Origin: Massilia kyonggiensis
Lineage (GTDB): Bacteria; Pseudomonadota; Gammaproteobacteria; Burkholderiales; Burkholderiaceae_D
NCBI RefSeq assembly: GCF_024756235.1
Contig: NZ_JANUGY010000004.1
Location: 186,001-250,000, forward strand
Direction of reading: 5' to 3'
DNA: 64,000 nt
Positions within the stretch are counted from its first letter, which is position 1. Each line of letters opens with the position of its first letter. This document shows positions 35,131 to 43,146 of the stretch, in pieces. Under the pieces are notes generated by a model. The model was not told where the DNA came from. It saw only the letters and a list, made by a program, of their open reading frames with translations, and searched no databases. Made by a program: the position numbers and the translations under genes.

Positions 35131-36522
35131 TCAGACCTGCGGTACCGCGCAGCGTGAATGCCGGCCTTCCACCGTGCACGTATTGCGTTCTTTCCCATCG
35201 CGGTCGTGGACGATCACGCGCCACGTATCCGGCCCGGTCCTCTCCATCGTCATGAATCCGAACCCGTCGATCCAGGAACTCATCGCCTCGAGCACCGCGC
35301 CCGGCGCGGGCGACTGCCCGGCGGGCGGCGTCTTCGGCAGCGGCACGATGTCTTCCGCCGTGCCGGCAAAGCCCGCGACGAACTGGCTCGGGTGATCGCT
35401 GCTGAAACTGGTCTGCTCCCACAGGTGCACGTGACCGGACAGCAGCATGCCGATCGTGGACGGCAGCAGGCGCGCGTCGAGTGCGCCGAACACCTGCGTG
35501 AGGCCGGCGTCGCCGCCGAACAGCGTGATCGCGCCCGTTTGGGCGTCCTGGTTGGCGCCGAACGCGTACAGCGGATGGTGGTCGACGGCGATGTTGTAGC
35601 GCTCGCGGCGCGCCAGCCCTTCGATCTTGCGCCACGTGTCCGTGTAGCGGGCGATGCGCGGGTCGCCCGGCTTGAAGCCTTTCCAGTTCGTGTTCGCGCT
35701 GTCGAACACGATCAGCTGCGCGCCCGCGCCCAGCGGCACGGCATACGGATCGGTGTAATCCGCGCGGTCGTCCGCGGCCGGGTCGTCGCAGTTGGCGGCG
35801 GGATCGTAGGCGTGGGCGTCGAGGAAGCGCCACCACCCCTGCCCGCCGCGCGCGCACGACTCGTGGTTGCCGCGCGCGATCACCCACGGCGCCGCGGCCA
35901 ACAGGGTGCGCGCGGGCGCGAAGAAATCCGCGTTCCACGCATCCCACCCATAGCCGTACGGACTGCCCGCGCAGCCGGGCCGATCGGCCGGGCATGGGTC
36001 TTCACGATAATGGAAATCGCCCACGTGTACGACGAGGTCCGGCTTCCACGCGGCCGCGCTCGCGGCCACGCGCGCGAACGGATACGCTTGCGGGTCGTTA
36101 CAGTCCTGGAATTCCTTGCCCTTCAGGCGGCAACCCGTGTCGCCGATCACGACGATGCGTTTCGGCGCCGCCGTTGGCAGCGGCAGCGGCCGGCCCGCCA
36201 CGCTCACCTGTCGCGCGCCGGACGGCAGCGGCGTCTCGCACGACAGCACCGGGTTCGAGACGGTGTCCGCATGAAACGTCGCGTTGTGCTCCTTGCCGCG
36301 CAGCGGGATCGGGCCGTACGGGGCACGGACGGCCATCGGCGCCGTGCGCCCGTCGATCGTGATCGCGGGACAGGTGGCAGCCGTGGTGACGGCGCGGGCG
36401 ATCGGGACGCCTTCCACGCCCAGCATGACGAAGGCGGCGGCCGGCGGCGGTTCGGATGGCAGGCTCGCGCAGCCCGCGAGGAGTGTCGCGACGGCGAGCG
36501 GCCGGAGGATCGGGTGGAACAT
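35131..36522 (-). CDS. Calcineurin-like metallophosphoesterase, lipoprotein
   Basis: 463 residues from the ATG at 36522 (GGACC upstream). The signal peptide ends in the lipobox LLAGC, so the protein is probably lipid-anchored. After a short N-terminal domain (about 25-120) comes the phosphoesterase core: VVIGDTGC, VVHVGDFHYR, IARGNHESC, VDHHPLYAF and LSGHVHLWEQ, the five metal-ligand motifs in order. The motifs resemble purple-acid-phosphatase-like enzymes. It acts in the periplasm or outside on an unknown phosphoester. It stands alone, with its own terminator at 34982-35012. Confidence 0.92.
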   Translation of the reverse strand: MFHPILRPLAVATLLAGCASLPSEPPPAAAFVMLGVEGVPIARAVTTAATCPAITIDGRTAPMAVRAPYGPIPLRGKEHNATFHADTVSNPVLSCETPLPSGARQVSVAGRPLPLPTAAPKRIVVIGDTGCRLKGKEFQDCNDPQAYPFARVAASAAAWKPDLVVHVGDFHYREDPCPADRPGCAGSPYGYGWDAWNADFFAPARTLLAAAPWVIARGNHESCARGGQGWWRFLDAHAYDPAANCDDPAADDRADYTDPYAVPLGAGAQLIVFDSANTNWKGFKPGDPRIARYTDTWRKIEGLARRERYNIAVDHHPLYAFGANQDAQTGAITLFGGDAGLTQVFGALDARLLPSTIGMLLSGHVHLWEQTSFSSDHPSQFVAGFAGTAEDIVPLPKTPPAGQSPAPGAVLEAMSSWIDGFGFMTMERTGPDTWRVIVHDRDGKERNTCTVEGRHSRCAVPQV

Positions 36523-36591
36523 GAATGGTCCGGGTAAAGTTGGCAATCTACCACAGCCGCGCGGGCCGCATAAGCATAGGTGAAATCGGTA

Positions 36592-36621
36592 TTGGCGCGT
36601 GAATTTGCCGCCTGTTAATCT
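36592..36621 (+). promoter_or_regulatory. Candidate sigma70 promoter of the TonB-dependent receptor
   Basis: TTGGCG (36592-36597) and TAATCT (36616-36621) are 18 bp apart, 50 nt upstream of the receptor ATG. No iron-box or zinc-box palindrome stands out. The prediction rests on the two hexamers only. Confidence 0.4.
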
Positions 36622-36671
36622 TGCGGCCCCGTGGCGGCCCTGTTGCCGCCGCCCAGTCGAGAAAGAAGAAC

Positions 36672-39038
36672 ATGAGCTGCAAATACACCACCGCCAATCC
36701 CACCCGCGCCGTGCTCGTCCTGAGCCTGATCGCGTCCGCCCTGCCGGCCCAGGCGCAAGAAGCGCCGGGCGTGTCCGCCGAGGCGCAGACCGTCGTCGTC
36801 ACCGGCACCCGTTCGCTGAACCGCCGCACGCTGGATTCCGAATCGCCCGTCGACGTCATCAGCGGCAAGGACCTCCATAGCACCGGTTCCGGCGAGCTGG
36901 CCACCGTGCTGGGCCGCCTGCTGCCGTCGATGAATTTCCCGCGTCCGTCCGGCGCCGACGCCAGCGACGCCGTGCGTCCGGCCCAGCTGCGCGGCCTGTC
37001 GCCCGACCAGACCCTCGTCCTCGTGAACGGCAAGCGCCGCCACACGTCCGCCGTCGTCAACGTCAACGGCACGCTGGGCCGCGGTTCGGCGCCCGTCGAC
37101 CTGAACGCGATCCCGCTGGCCGCCATCGACCATATCGAAGTGCTGCGCGACGGCGCCGCCGCGCAATACGGTTCCGACGCCATCGCCGGCGTCGTCAACA
37201 TCATCCTGAAGAAGGGTGCGGACGGCGGCGACGTCGAAGGCACGTGGGGCAAGTACGACGCGGGCGACGGCGAGCAGCACACCGTGCGCGGCTCGGCCGG
37301 TTTCAAACTGGGCGACGCGGGCTGGGTGCGCGTGGCCGTCGAAGGCGCCGACCGCAATCCGACCAACCGCGCCGGCCCTGATCCGCGCGCGTCCGCGGGG
37401 CCGCGCCGCAACCTGGTCAACCAGCGCCTGGGCGATCCGGAAAGCCATCCGCGCACCGTCTTCGTCAACAGCCAGTACACGCTGAACGAGAACATCGACT
37501 GGTACGCCTTCGCCAACTACGGCGAGCGCAAGACGTCCGCCGCCGCCACGTGGCGCCTGGCGGGCAATACGGCCATCTTCCCGGAAGGCTTCCTGCCGCT
37601 GGAAAACAGCAAGTCGAGCGATGCGTCGCTCGTCACGGGCCTGCGTGGCGACCTGGCGGGCTGGCGTTGGGACGCGAGCGTGAACTTCGGCCGCAACCGC
37701 TTCCAGCTGAACGTCGACAACACGGTCAACTATGCGCTCGGCGCCGCCAGCCCCACGCATTTCTATGCCGGCAAACTGATCCAGACGCAGGAAGTCGCCA
37801 ACCTGGACGTCGCGCGCGACATCCCCGTGACGTGGCTTGCGGGCCCGCTGACCGCCGCCTTCGGGCTCGAGGCGCGCTACGAATCGTACGAGATCGGCGC
37901 GGGCGAACCGAATTCGTACTTCGGCACGGGCTCGCAAGGCTTCTCGGGCTTCCGTCCGGAGAACGCGGGCAAGAACAGCCGCAACAACCAGTCGGTCTAC
38001 GCCAACTTCGAAGCGGACATCACGAAAAACCTGTCCGGCTCGGTCGCAGTGCGCCACGAGCATTACAGCGACTTCGGCGACACGAGCTCCGCGAAAGCGT
38101 CGGCGCGCTACGCGTTCACGCCCACGTTCGCGCTGCGCGGCACGGCGTCGAACGGCTTCCGCGCGCCCTCGCTCGCGCAGCAGTTCTACACGATCACGAC
38201 GACGAACTTCATGGTCGTGAACGGGCAGAACGTGGGCGTCGAGACGGGCACCTTCCCGGTCGGCAGCGCGGCCGCACTCGCCCTCGGCGCGCAGCCGCTG
38301 AAAGCGGAAAAGGCGCGCAACCTGTCCATCGGCGCGCAGTGGCAGCCGACCCGCAACTGGACGACGACCGTCGACCTGTACCGCATCGACATCGACGACC
38401 GCATCGTGTTCTCGTCGAACGTCCAGTTGAACAACACGCTGAAGAACACGCTGGCCGCCCAGGGCATCTTCGTGGGTGCGGCGCGCTACTTCACGAATGC
38501 CGTCGACACGCGCACGAAGGGCGTCGACGTCGTCAGCACCTACCGCCTGAACCTGCAGCAGGGTGCGCGCGCCGACTTCACGGTGGCGTACAACCACAAC
38601 GACAACGAAGTCCGCCACGTGGCCGCGACCCCGGCCCTGCTGGCCGCGCAAGGCCTCGTGCTGGCCGACCGCCAGACCGTCAACCGCCTGACCGTCGGCT
38701 CGCCCAAGGACAAGCTGAGCCTCGCGGCGGATTACACGCGCGGCACCTGGAACGGCCACGCCACCGTGACGCGTTACGGAAAATTCACCGTGCCGCAGAA
38801 CGATCCGGCGCTGGACCAGACCTACGATCCGCAATGGGTGCTGGACCTGTCGGCAAGCGTGAAGCTGGCGTCGAACCTGCGCCTGACGGCCGGCGCCGAC
38901 AACGTCACCAACCGTTATCCGGCGCAGGTGACGTCGGCCGGCAACCTGAACCTGAACGGCATCACCCGCTACAGCGGCTTCGCGCCGAACGGCTTCAATG
39001 GCCGCTTCTACTACGTGAAGGCTGCCTACGCCTGGTAA
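36672..39038 (+). CDS. TonB-dependent outer-membrane receptor
   Basis: 788 residues with a signal peptide (ending LPAQAQE) and a TonB box (QTVVVTGTR) right after it. The plug domain (about 50-175) contains RGLSPDQTLVLVNGKRRH and IEVLRDGAAAQYGSDAIAGVVNIILKK; the barrel follows and ends in the terminal aromatic residue of KAAYAW. It takes up a large or scarce ligand across the outer membrane with energy from TonB. The substrate is unknown: such receptors in plant-polymer degraders often import oligosaccharides, but the ZIP transporter 77 bp downstream would also suit a metal chelate. Confidence 0.94.
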   Translation: MSCKYTTANPTRAVLVLSLIASALPAQAQEAPGVSAEAQTVVVTGTRSLNRRTLDSESPVDVISGKDLHSTGSGELATVLGRLLPSMNFPRPSGADASDAVRPAQLRGLSPDQTLVLVNGKRRHTSAVVNVNGTLGRGSAPVDLNAIPLAAIDHIEVLRDGAAAQYGSDAIAGVVNIILKKGADGGDVEGTWGKYDAGDGEQHTVRGSAGFKLGDAGWVRVAVEGADRNPTNRAGPDPRASAGPRRNLVNQRLGDPESHPRTVFVNSQYTLNENIDWYAFANYGERKTSAAATWRLAGNTAIFPEGFLPLENSKSSDASLVTGLRGDLAGWRWDASVNFGRNRFQLNVDNTVNYALGAASPTHFYAGKLIQTQEVANLDVARDIPVTWLAGPLTAAFGLEARYESYEIGAGEPNSYFGTGSQGFSGFRPENAGKNSRNNQSVYANFEADITKNLSGSVAVRHEHYSDFGDTSSAKASARYAFTPTFALRGTASNGFRAPSLAQQFYTITTTNFMVVNGQNVGVETGTFPVGSAAALALGAQPLKAEKARNLSIGAQWQPTRNWTTTVDLYRIDIDDRIVFSSNVQLNNTLKNTLAAQGIFVGAARYFTNAVDTRTKGVDVVSTYRLNLQQGARADFTVAYNHNDNEVRHVAATPALLAAQGLVLADRQTVNRLTVGSPKDKLSLAADYTRGTWNGHATVTRYGKFTVPQNDPALDQTYDPQWVLDLSASVKLASNLRLTAGADNVTNRYPAQVTSAGNLNLNGITRYSGFAPNGFNGRFYYVKAAYAW

Positions 39039-39115
39039 TGCCGGGCGGTAGCGTACGCCGCCCTCTCCGTCCGTCCCGCTATCATCGCCGTATCGATGCG
39101 TGACGGAGGACGGGC

Positions 39116-39880
39116 ATGCAGGGCATACCGATGTGGGCGCAGGCCGGATTCTGGGGGCTCGTGGCCGGCGGCGCGCTCGTGCTGGGCGCCGTGGTCGGCT
39201 ATTGGTTCCACGTGCCCAGGCGCCTGATCGCCGCGATCATGGCGTTCGGCAGCGGTGTCCTGATCTCCGCGCTGTCCTTCGAACTGATCGCGGAAGCCTA
39301 CGCGCGGGGCGGTTTCAACTCGATGGCGGTCGGCTTCCTCGGCGGCGCGGCCGTCTACACGGCGGCCAACTGGCTGCTGTCCCGCAAGGGCGCGAAGCAC
39401 CGCAAGCGCTCCGGCGAGCAGCAGCCGTCGGAAGCGGACGACAGCGGCAGCGGCCTTGCCATCGCCGTGGGCGCTCTCCTCGACGGCATCCCCGAATCGA
39501 TCGTGATCGGCCTGTCGATGCTGGGCGGCGGCGCCGTCAGCACGGTGGCCGTCGGCGCCATCTTCCTGTCCAACGTGCCGGAAGGCCTGTCCAGCGCCGC
39601 CGGCATGAAGAAGGCGGGCCGCTCGGCCGCCTACGTCTTCGGCATCTGGGGCAGTATTGCGCTCGCCTCGGGCATCGCGTCGCTGGTCGGCTACACCGTG
39701 TTCCAGGATTTCTCTCCCGCCGTCATCGCGGCCACCACGGCCGTCGCGGCCGGGGCGATCCTCGCCATGCTGGTCGACACGATGATCCCGGAAGCATTCG
39801 AGGTCGCGCACGATTTCGCGGGCCTCATCACGGTCGCCGGCTTCCTCGCGGCGTTCGCGCTCAGCAAGCTCGGCCATTAA
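39116..39880 (+). CDS. ZIP-family metal transporter
   Basis: 254 residues, about 8 membrane helices, with a GGAGGA site 5 nt before the ATG. ALLDGIPESIVIG and LSNVPEGLSSAAG correspond to the metal-binding helices 4 and 5 of ZIP proteins; the first has DGIPES instead of the common HNLPEG form, so the metal site is altered. A charged loop (KGAKHRKRSGEQQPSEADDSG, about 90-110) lies between helices 3 and 4. It may move zinc or another divalent metal, or belong to a divergent branch. It follows the TonB-dependent receptor, possibly in one transcript. Confidence 0.85.
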   Translation: MQGIPMWAQAGFWGLVAGGALVLGAVVGYWFHVPRRLIAAIMAFGSGVLISALSFELIAEAYARGGFNSMAVGFLGGAAVYTAANWLLSRKGAKHRKRSGEQQPSEADDSGSGLAIAVGALLDGIPESIVIGLSMLGGGAVSTVAVGAIFLSNVPEGLSSAAGMKKAGRSAAYVFGIWGSIALASGIASLVGYTVFQDFSPAVIAATTAVAAGAILAMLVDTMIPEAFEVAHDFAGLITVAGFLAAFALSKLGH

Positions 39881-39894
39881 CCCCATGCATGGGG
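39881..39894. other. 14-bp palindrome after the ZIP gene
   Basis: CCCCATGCATGGGG is a perfect palindrome starting at the first base after the ZIP stop, followed by a second small stem (ACGCGA, CTTT, TCGCGT). There is no T-tract beyond. It may act as an mRNA 3' structure. Confidence 0.35.
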
Positions 39895-39983
39895 GAAACG
39901 CGACTTTTCGCGTGGCAAGTTATTTACTGTAAACACAAGCGTGGTTATCGTGCTCTCCATTCCCACACAGCACGGGAGACCCC

Positions 39984-40532
39984 ATGACCCGCATCGCGCG
40001 CGTGCGCCGGGATTTCACCCACGAGCTTACGACACGTCTGTGCCGCGAGAACCACACCGTGGTGATCGAGGATTTGAACGTGAGCGGCATGCTGGCCAAT
40101 GGCCGCCTGGCGCGCGTGATCGCCGACGTCGGTTTTTACGAGATCCGGCGCCAGCTGCAGTACAAGGCCGCCCGCAGCGGCACCTCAATCGTGCTGGCCG
40201 ACCGCTGGTATCCGTCGAGCAAACTGTGTTCGGCCTGCGGCGAAAAACACGCCGCGCTGGCGCTTTCGGAACGGACCTGGACATGCGCCGCGTGCGGCGC
40301 GCATCACGACCGCGACGTGAACGCGGCGAAGAATCTGCAACGGCTCGCCACCGGCGCCCACGCGGCGCAAACGGCGCTACCCGAGGCGAGCCAGGCGGTA
40401 ACGCCTGACACTGTCGCCGGCGCCGGGCCGGCGGGAGGCGGGGAAGTGACGCCTGTCAGGCACGAGCACGGTCACCAGGACGGCTCGGGGCAGGAAGATA
40501 TCGGTGCGCACTTGTGCGCACAATTTCGATAG
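39984..40532 (+). pseudogene. tnpB: tnpB (IS200/IS605 OrfB) 3' fragment
   Basis: 182 residues remain of a protein normally about 370-450 long. Present are the RuvC-II strand VVIEDLNVSGM with its Glu, the zinc finger C-x2-C ... C-x2-C (CSACGEKHAALA, WTCAACGAHHD) and the RuvC-III Asp in DRDVNAAKNL, followed by a low-complexity tail. The N-terminal nucleic-acid-binding part and RuvC-I are absent, so the RNA-guided nuclease activity known for TnpB is impossible here. The ATG is simply the first in-frame one after the deletion. The matching guide-RNA region at the 3' end and right end of the element may persist. Confidence 0.8.
40504..40521 (+). repeat. Right-end hairpin of the tnpB element
   Basis: GTGCGCAC, TT, GTGCGCAC: two copies of a self-complementary octamer that also pair with each other. 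It lies within the last codons of the tnpB fragment, where IS605-type elements carry the imperfect palindrome recognised by TnpA. Confidence 0.6.
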
Positions 40533-40562
40533 CAGACGAAGCGCCTGCTCGACTCGGGCGAG

Positions 40563-40874
40563 ATGGAAAAACGCATGGCGCAGCTGGACAGCGACAAGAA
40601 GAAGCCGATCGGCCAGGCCCTGCTGAACTTCGCCATCGGCAGCCTGCAGGCGATCGAACTGGGCAAGCATGGCCAGGCCCTCGTGCAGCAGGCCGGCATC
40701 AGCCCGGTGGAACTCGTGCGCATCCTGCCCGTGAAAGATGCGATTCCGCTGCTGGGCAAGGTGGCCGTCGACGCGTCCGGCTTCGTGGGCGGCGTCATGA
40801 AACTGGCGCGGGCCGCGAACATCAGCGTGCCCGATGCACGCGCCGGCGCGGGCCCCGTCAACCTGAACGTCTGA
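40563..40874 (+). CDS. 5'-truncated hypothetical ORF next to the tnpB remnant
   Basis: 103 residues from the ATG. The same frame is open back to the TAG that ends the tnpB remnant, and codons 40533-40562 (QTKRLLDSGE) fit as coding, so the gene seems to have lost its 5' part when the element inserted or decayed. The sequence is helical, with EMEKRMAQLDSDKKKPIGQALLNFA and two hydrophobic segments (IPLLGKVAVDASGFVGGVMKLA). GC3 is like a real gene. I do not recognise the family. No good ribosome-binding site precedes the ATG, so it may not be expressed. Confidence 0.45.
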   Translation: MEKRMAQLDSDKKKPIGQALLNFAIGSLQAIELGKHGQALVQQAGISPVELVRILPVKDAIPLLGKVAVDASGFVGGVMKLARAANISVPDARAGAGPVNLNV

Positions 40875-40884
40875 GCCGTTGATA

Positions 40885-40929
40885 GTTTTCAATCTATAAC
40901 GTACACTTGGAGTGACTGTTATCGATAAC
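40885..40929. promoter_or_regulatory. Candidate operator/promoter element of fucosidase gene 2
   Basis: Bases 40885-40905 repeat the element at 3708-3728 (20 of 21 identical, core AATCTATAACGTACA) in the same plus-strand orientation although the two genes are transcribed in opposite directions. ATCTATAA (40892-40899) is followed 19 bp later by TTATCGAT, one mismatch from the arm in copy 1, within the perfect palindrome GTTATCGATAAC (40918-40929). The gene starts 20 bp further on. Co-regulation is inferred. Confidence 0.5.
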
Positions 40930-40949
40930 GAACCCATCACGGAGACATC

Positions 40950-42590
40950 ATGAAACGACGCCAGCTCCTGGCCGGATTGGCCGCCACCGTACCGGGCTTC
41001 GCCGCAAGCGCCCTGCTGCCGCGGTCCGCGCTGGCGGCAACCTCCCCCGGCCCGTTCACGGCCGACTGGGATTCGCTGGCGGCGTACCGGACACCCGACT
41101 GGTTCCGGAATGCGAAGTTCGGCATCTGGGCCCACTGGGGCCCGCAGTGCGAGCCGGAACACGGCGACTGGTACGCGCGCAACATGTACAAGGAAGGGAG
41201 CAACCAGTACCGTTACCACCTGGAGAAATACGGCCACCCGTCGAAGTTCGGCTTCAAGGACGTGATCCGCCAGTGGCGGGCCGAGCAATGGGATCCGGAC
41301 GCCCTGCTCGCCCTGTACCGCAAGGCCGGCGCCCGCTACTTCGTCGCGCTGGCGAACCACCACGACAATTTCGACCTGTACGACAGCCGCTTCCAGCCCG
41401 GGTGGAATTCGACGCGCATCGGGCCGAAGAAGGACCTGATCGCCGGCTGGGCCAAGGCGGCGCGCGCACAGGGGCTGCGCTTCGGCGTCAGCGTCCACGC
41501 GGCCCATGCGTGGACGTGGTACGAGGTGGCCCAGGGTGCGGACAAGGCGGGGCCGTACGCCGGCATCCCGTACGACGGCGTGCTCACGGCGGCCGACGGC
41601 AAGGGACAATGGTGGGAAGGCCTGGATCCGCAGGCGTTGTACGCCCAGGCGCACCCGCTGAGCCGCAAGACCACGAAGCCGGCCGAATGGGGCGCGCAGT
41701 GGGACTGGGGCGGCGGGGCCGTGCTGCCGTCGCGGCGCTACGTCGACAACTTCCACGACCGCACCATCGACCTGATCGACAAGTACGATCCAGACCTCGT
41801 CTACTTCGACGACACCGCGCTGCCCTTCTGGCCGTTCAGCGATGCGGGCCTGCGCATCGCGGCGCACATGTACAACCGCAGCATCGCCACGCGCGGCCGG
41901 CTGGAAGCCGTCATCAACGGCAAGATGCTCGACGAGCGGCAGCGCCGTTCCCTCGTCTGGGACATCGAACGGGGCCAGAGCGACGCCATCGAGCCGCTGC
42001 CCTGGCAGACGTGCACCTGCATCGGCGGCTGGCATTACTCGCGCCCGGAGTACGAGCGCGGCGCGTACAAGAGCGCGCAGACCGTCGTGCACATGCTGGT
42101 CGACATCGTCAGCAAGAACGGCAACCTCCTGCTCAGCGTGCCCGTGCGGGGCAACGGCACGATCGACGAGAAGGAGCAGGCGATCGTCGAGGAGATCGGC
42201 GGCTGGATGGCCATCCACGGCGAGGCGATCTACGACACGCGGCCGTGGGCCGTGTTCGGCGAGGGCCCCGCGCAGCTCCGGACGGCGCCGCTGACCGACC
42301 AGGGCATGAACGAGGGGAAGAGCGCGCCCATGACGGCCGCCGACATCCGCTTCGTGGCGAAAGGCGATGCGGTGTACGCGTTCGTGATGGGCTGGCCCGC
42401 CGGGCGCGAGCTCGGGATCGCGGCGATGGGCACGGCGGCCGGGCACTTGAAGAAGCCGGTCGCGCGGGTCGAGCTGGTCGGCACCGGTGCGCCGCTCGCG
42501 TTCCGGCAGGCAGCGGACGGGCTGAAGGTCACGTTGCCGTCGGCGGCGCCTGCCCTGCCCTATGCGTTCGCGCTGAAAGTGCTTACTTGA
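40950..42590 (+). CDS. Alpha-L-fucosidase, GH29, exported (copy 2)
   Basis: 546 residues. The N-terminus MKRRQLLAGLAATVPGFAASA has a twin-arginine pattern, so Tat export is likely, unlike the Sec signal of copy 1. GH29 motifs are WFRNAKFGIWAHWGPQ (about 51-66), ANHHDNFDLYDS (about 135-146) and DPDLVYFDD with Asp 287 as the expected nucleophile. A C-terminal beta-sandwich follows. GGAG lies 6 nt before the ATG. The gene is bordered upstream by the tnpB remnant and overlaps regA tail to tail by 8 bp (42583-42590). Compared with copy 1 it has an insertion of about 30 residues around 215-250. Confidence 0.94.
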   Translation: MKRRQLLAGLAATVPGFAASALLPRSALAATSPGPFTADWDSLAAYRTPDWFRNAKFGIWAHWGPQCEPEHGDWYARNMYKEGSNQYRYHLEKYGHPSKFGFKDVIRQWRAEQWDPDALLALYRKAGARYFVALANHHDNFDLYDSRFQPGWNSTRIGPKKDLIAGWAKAARAQGLRFGVSVHAAHAWTWYEVAQGADKAGPYAGIPYDGVLTAADGKGQWWEGLDPQALYAQAHPLSRKTTKPAEWGAQWDWGGGAVLPSRRYVDNFHDRTIDLIDKYDPDLVYFDDTALPFWPFSDAGLRIAAHMYNRSIATRGRLEAVINGKMLDERQRRSLVWDIERGQSDAIEPLPWQTCTCIGGWHYSRPEYERGAYKSAQTVVHMLVDIVSKNGNLLLSVPVRGNGTIDEKEQAIVEEIGGWMAIHGEAIYDTRPWAVFGEGPAQLRTAPLTDQGMNEGKSAPMTAADIRFVAKGDAVYAFVMGWPAGRELGIAAMGTAAGHLKKPVARVELVGTGAPLAFRQAADGLKVTLPSAAPALPYAFALKVLT

Positions 42591-43146
42591 CGCGCTGTTT
42601 TTCCAGCTTGCGCGCCAGCGTGCGGCGGTGCATGCCGAGCCGGCGCGCCGCTTCCGAAATATTGAAATCCGTCTCGGCCAGCACGGCGTGGATGCGCTCC
42701 CATTCCAGCGTCTTGATCGACGTGGTGCGGTTCGTCAGTTCCAGGTCCGTGTTGCCGGCGACGTGGCCGAATGCGGCTTCGATGTCGTCCGTGTTCGACG
42801 GTTTCGCCAGGTACTGGCGGGCGCCGAGCTTGATGGCCTCGACGGCCGTGCCGATGCTGGCGAAGCCCGTCAGCACGACGATCTGCATGTCCGGGTCGTG
42901 CGCATGCAGCATCTGCACGCACGCGAGTCCGGAGCTGTTGCCTTTCAGCTTGAGGTCGACGACGGCATAGTCGGGCGAATGCCCCTTCAGCAGTTCCTGT
43001 GCCTCGTCGAGGCCGGGCGCCTGCAGCACCCGGTAGCCGCGCCGTTCGAACGAACGGCCGAGGGTGCGCGCGAACGCGTCGTCGTCCTCGATGATCAGCA
43101 GCAGGCGGTCCTCATTGTCGTTTGCGATGTCTTCATCCATGGGCAT
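42583..43146 (-). CDS. regA: RegA/ActR/PrrA-type response regulator
   Basis: 187 residues. The receiver domain (about 13-130) has LLLIIEDDDAFA, the phospho-Asp in AVVDLKLKGNSSG (Asp 64), and LTGFASIGTAVEAIKLGARQYLAKP with the Lys. A Fis-like helix-turn-helix, NISEAARRLGMHRRTLARKLEKQ, ends the protein, as in RegA/PrrA/ActR/RoxR. In other bacteria this pair controls respiration and redox genes in response to the quinone pool. The gene overlaps the end of regB by 14 bp and so is coupled to it. Its own 3' end overlaps the convergent fucosidase gene by 8 bp. Confidence 0.94.
   Translation of the reverse strand: MPMDEDIANDNEDRLLLIIEDDDAFARTLGRSFERRGYRVLQAPGLDEAQELLKGHSPDYAVVDLKLKGNSSGLACVQMLHAHDPDMQIVVLTGFASIGTAVEAIKLGARQYLAKPSNTDDIEAAFGHVAGNTDLELTNRTTSIKTLEWERIHAVLAETDFNISEAARRLGMHRRTLARKLEKQRVK

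Larger units (their letters stand above)
39925..40532 (+). mobile_element. Decayed IS200/IS605-family element (tnpB type)
   Basis: The right half holds the 3' part of a tnpB gene, ending at the TAG at 40530-40532, with a strong subterminal hairpin at 40504-40521 typical of IS605-type right ends. The left boundary is uncertain: TTTACTGTAAA near 39924 and a stem CGTGCT/AGCACG near 39950-39975 look like remains of a left end. No tnpA is present and the first two-thirds of tnpB is missing, so the element cannot move by itself. Confidence 0.65.
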
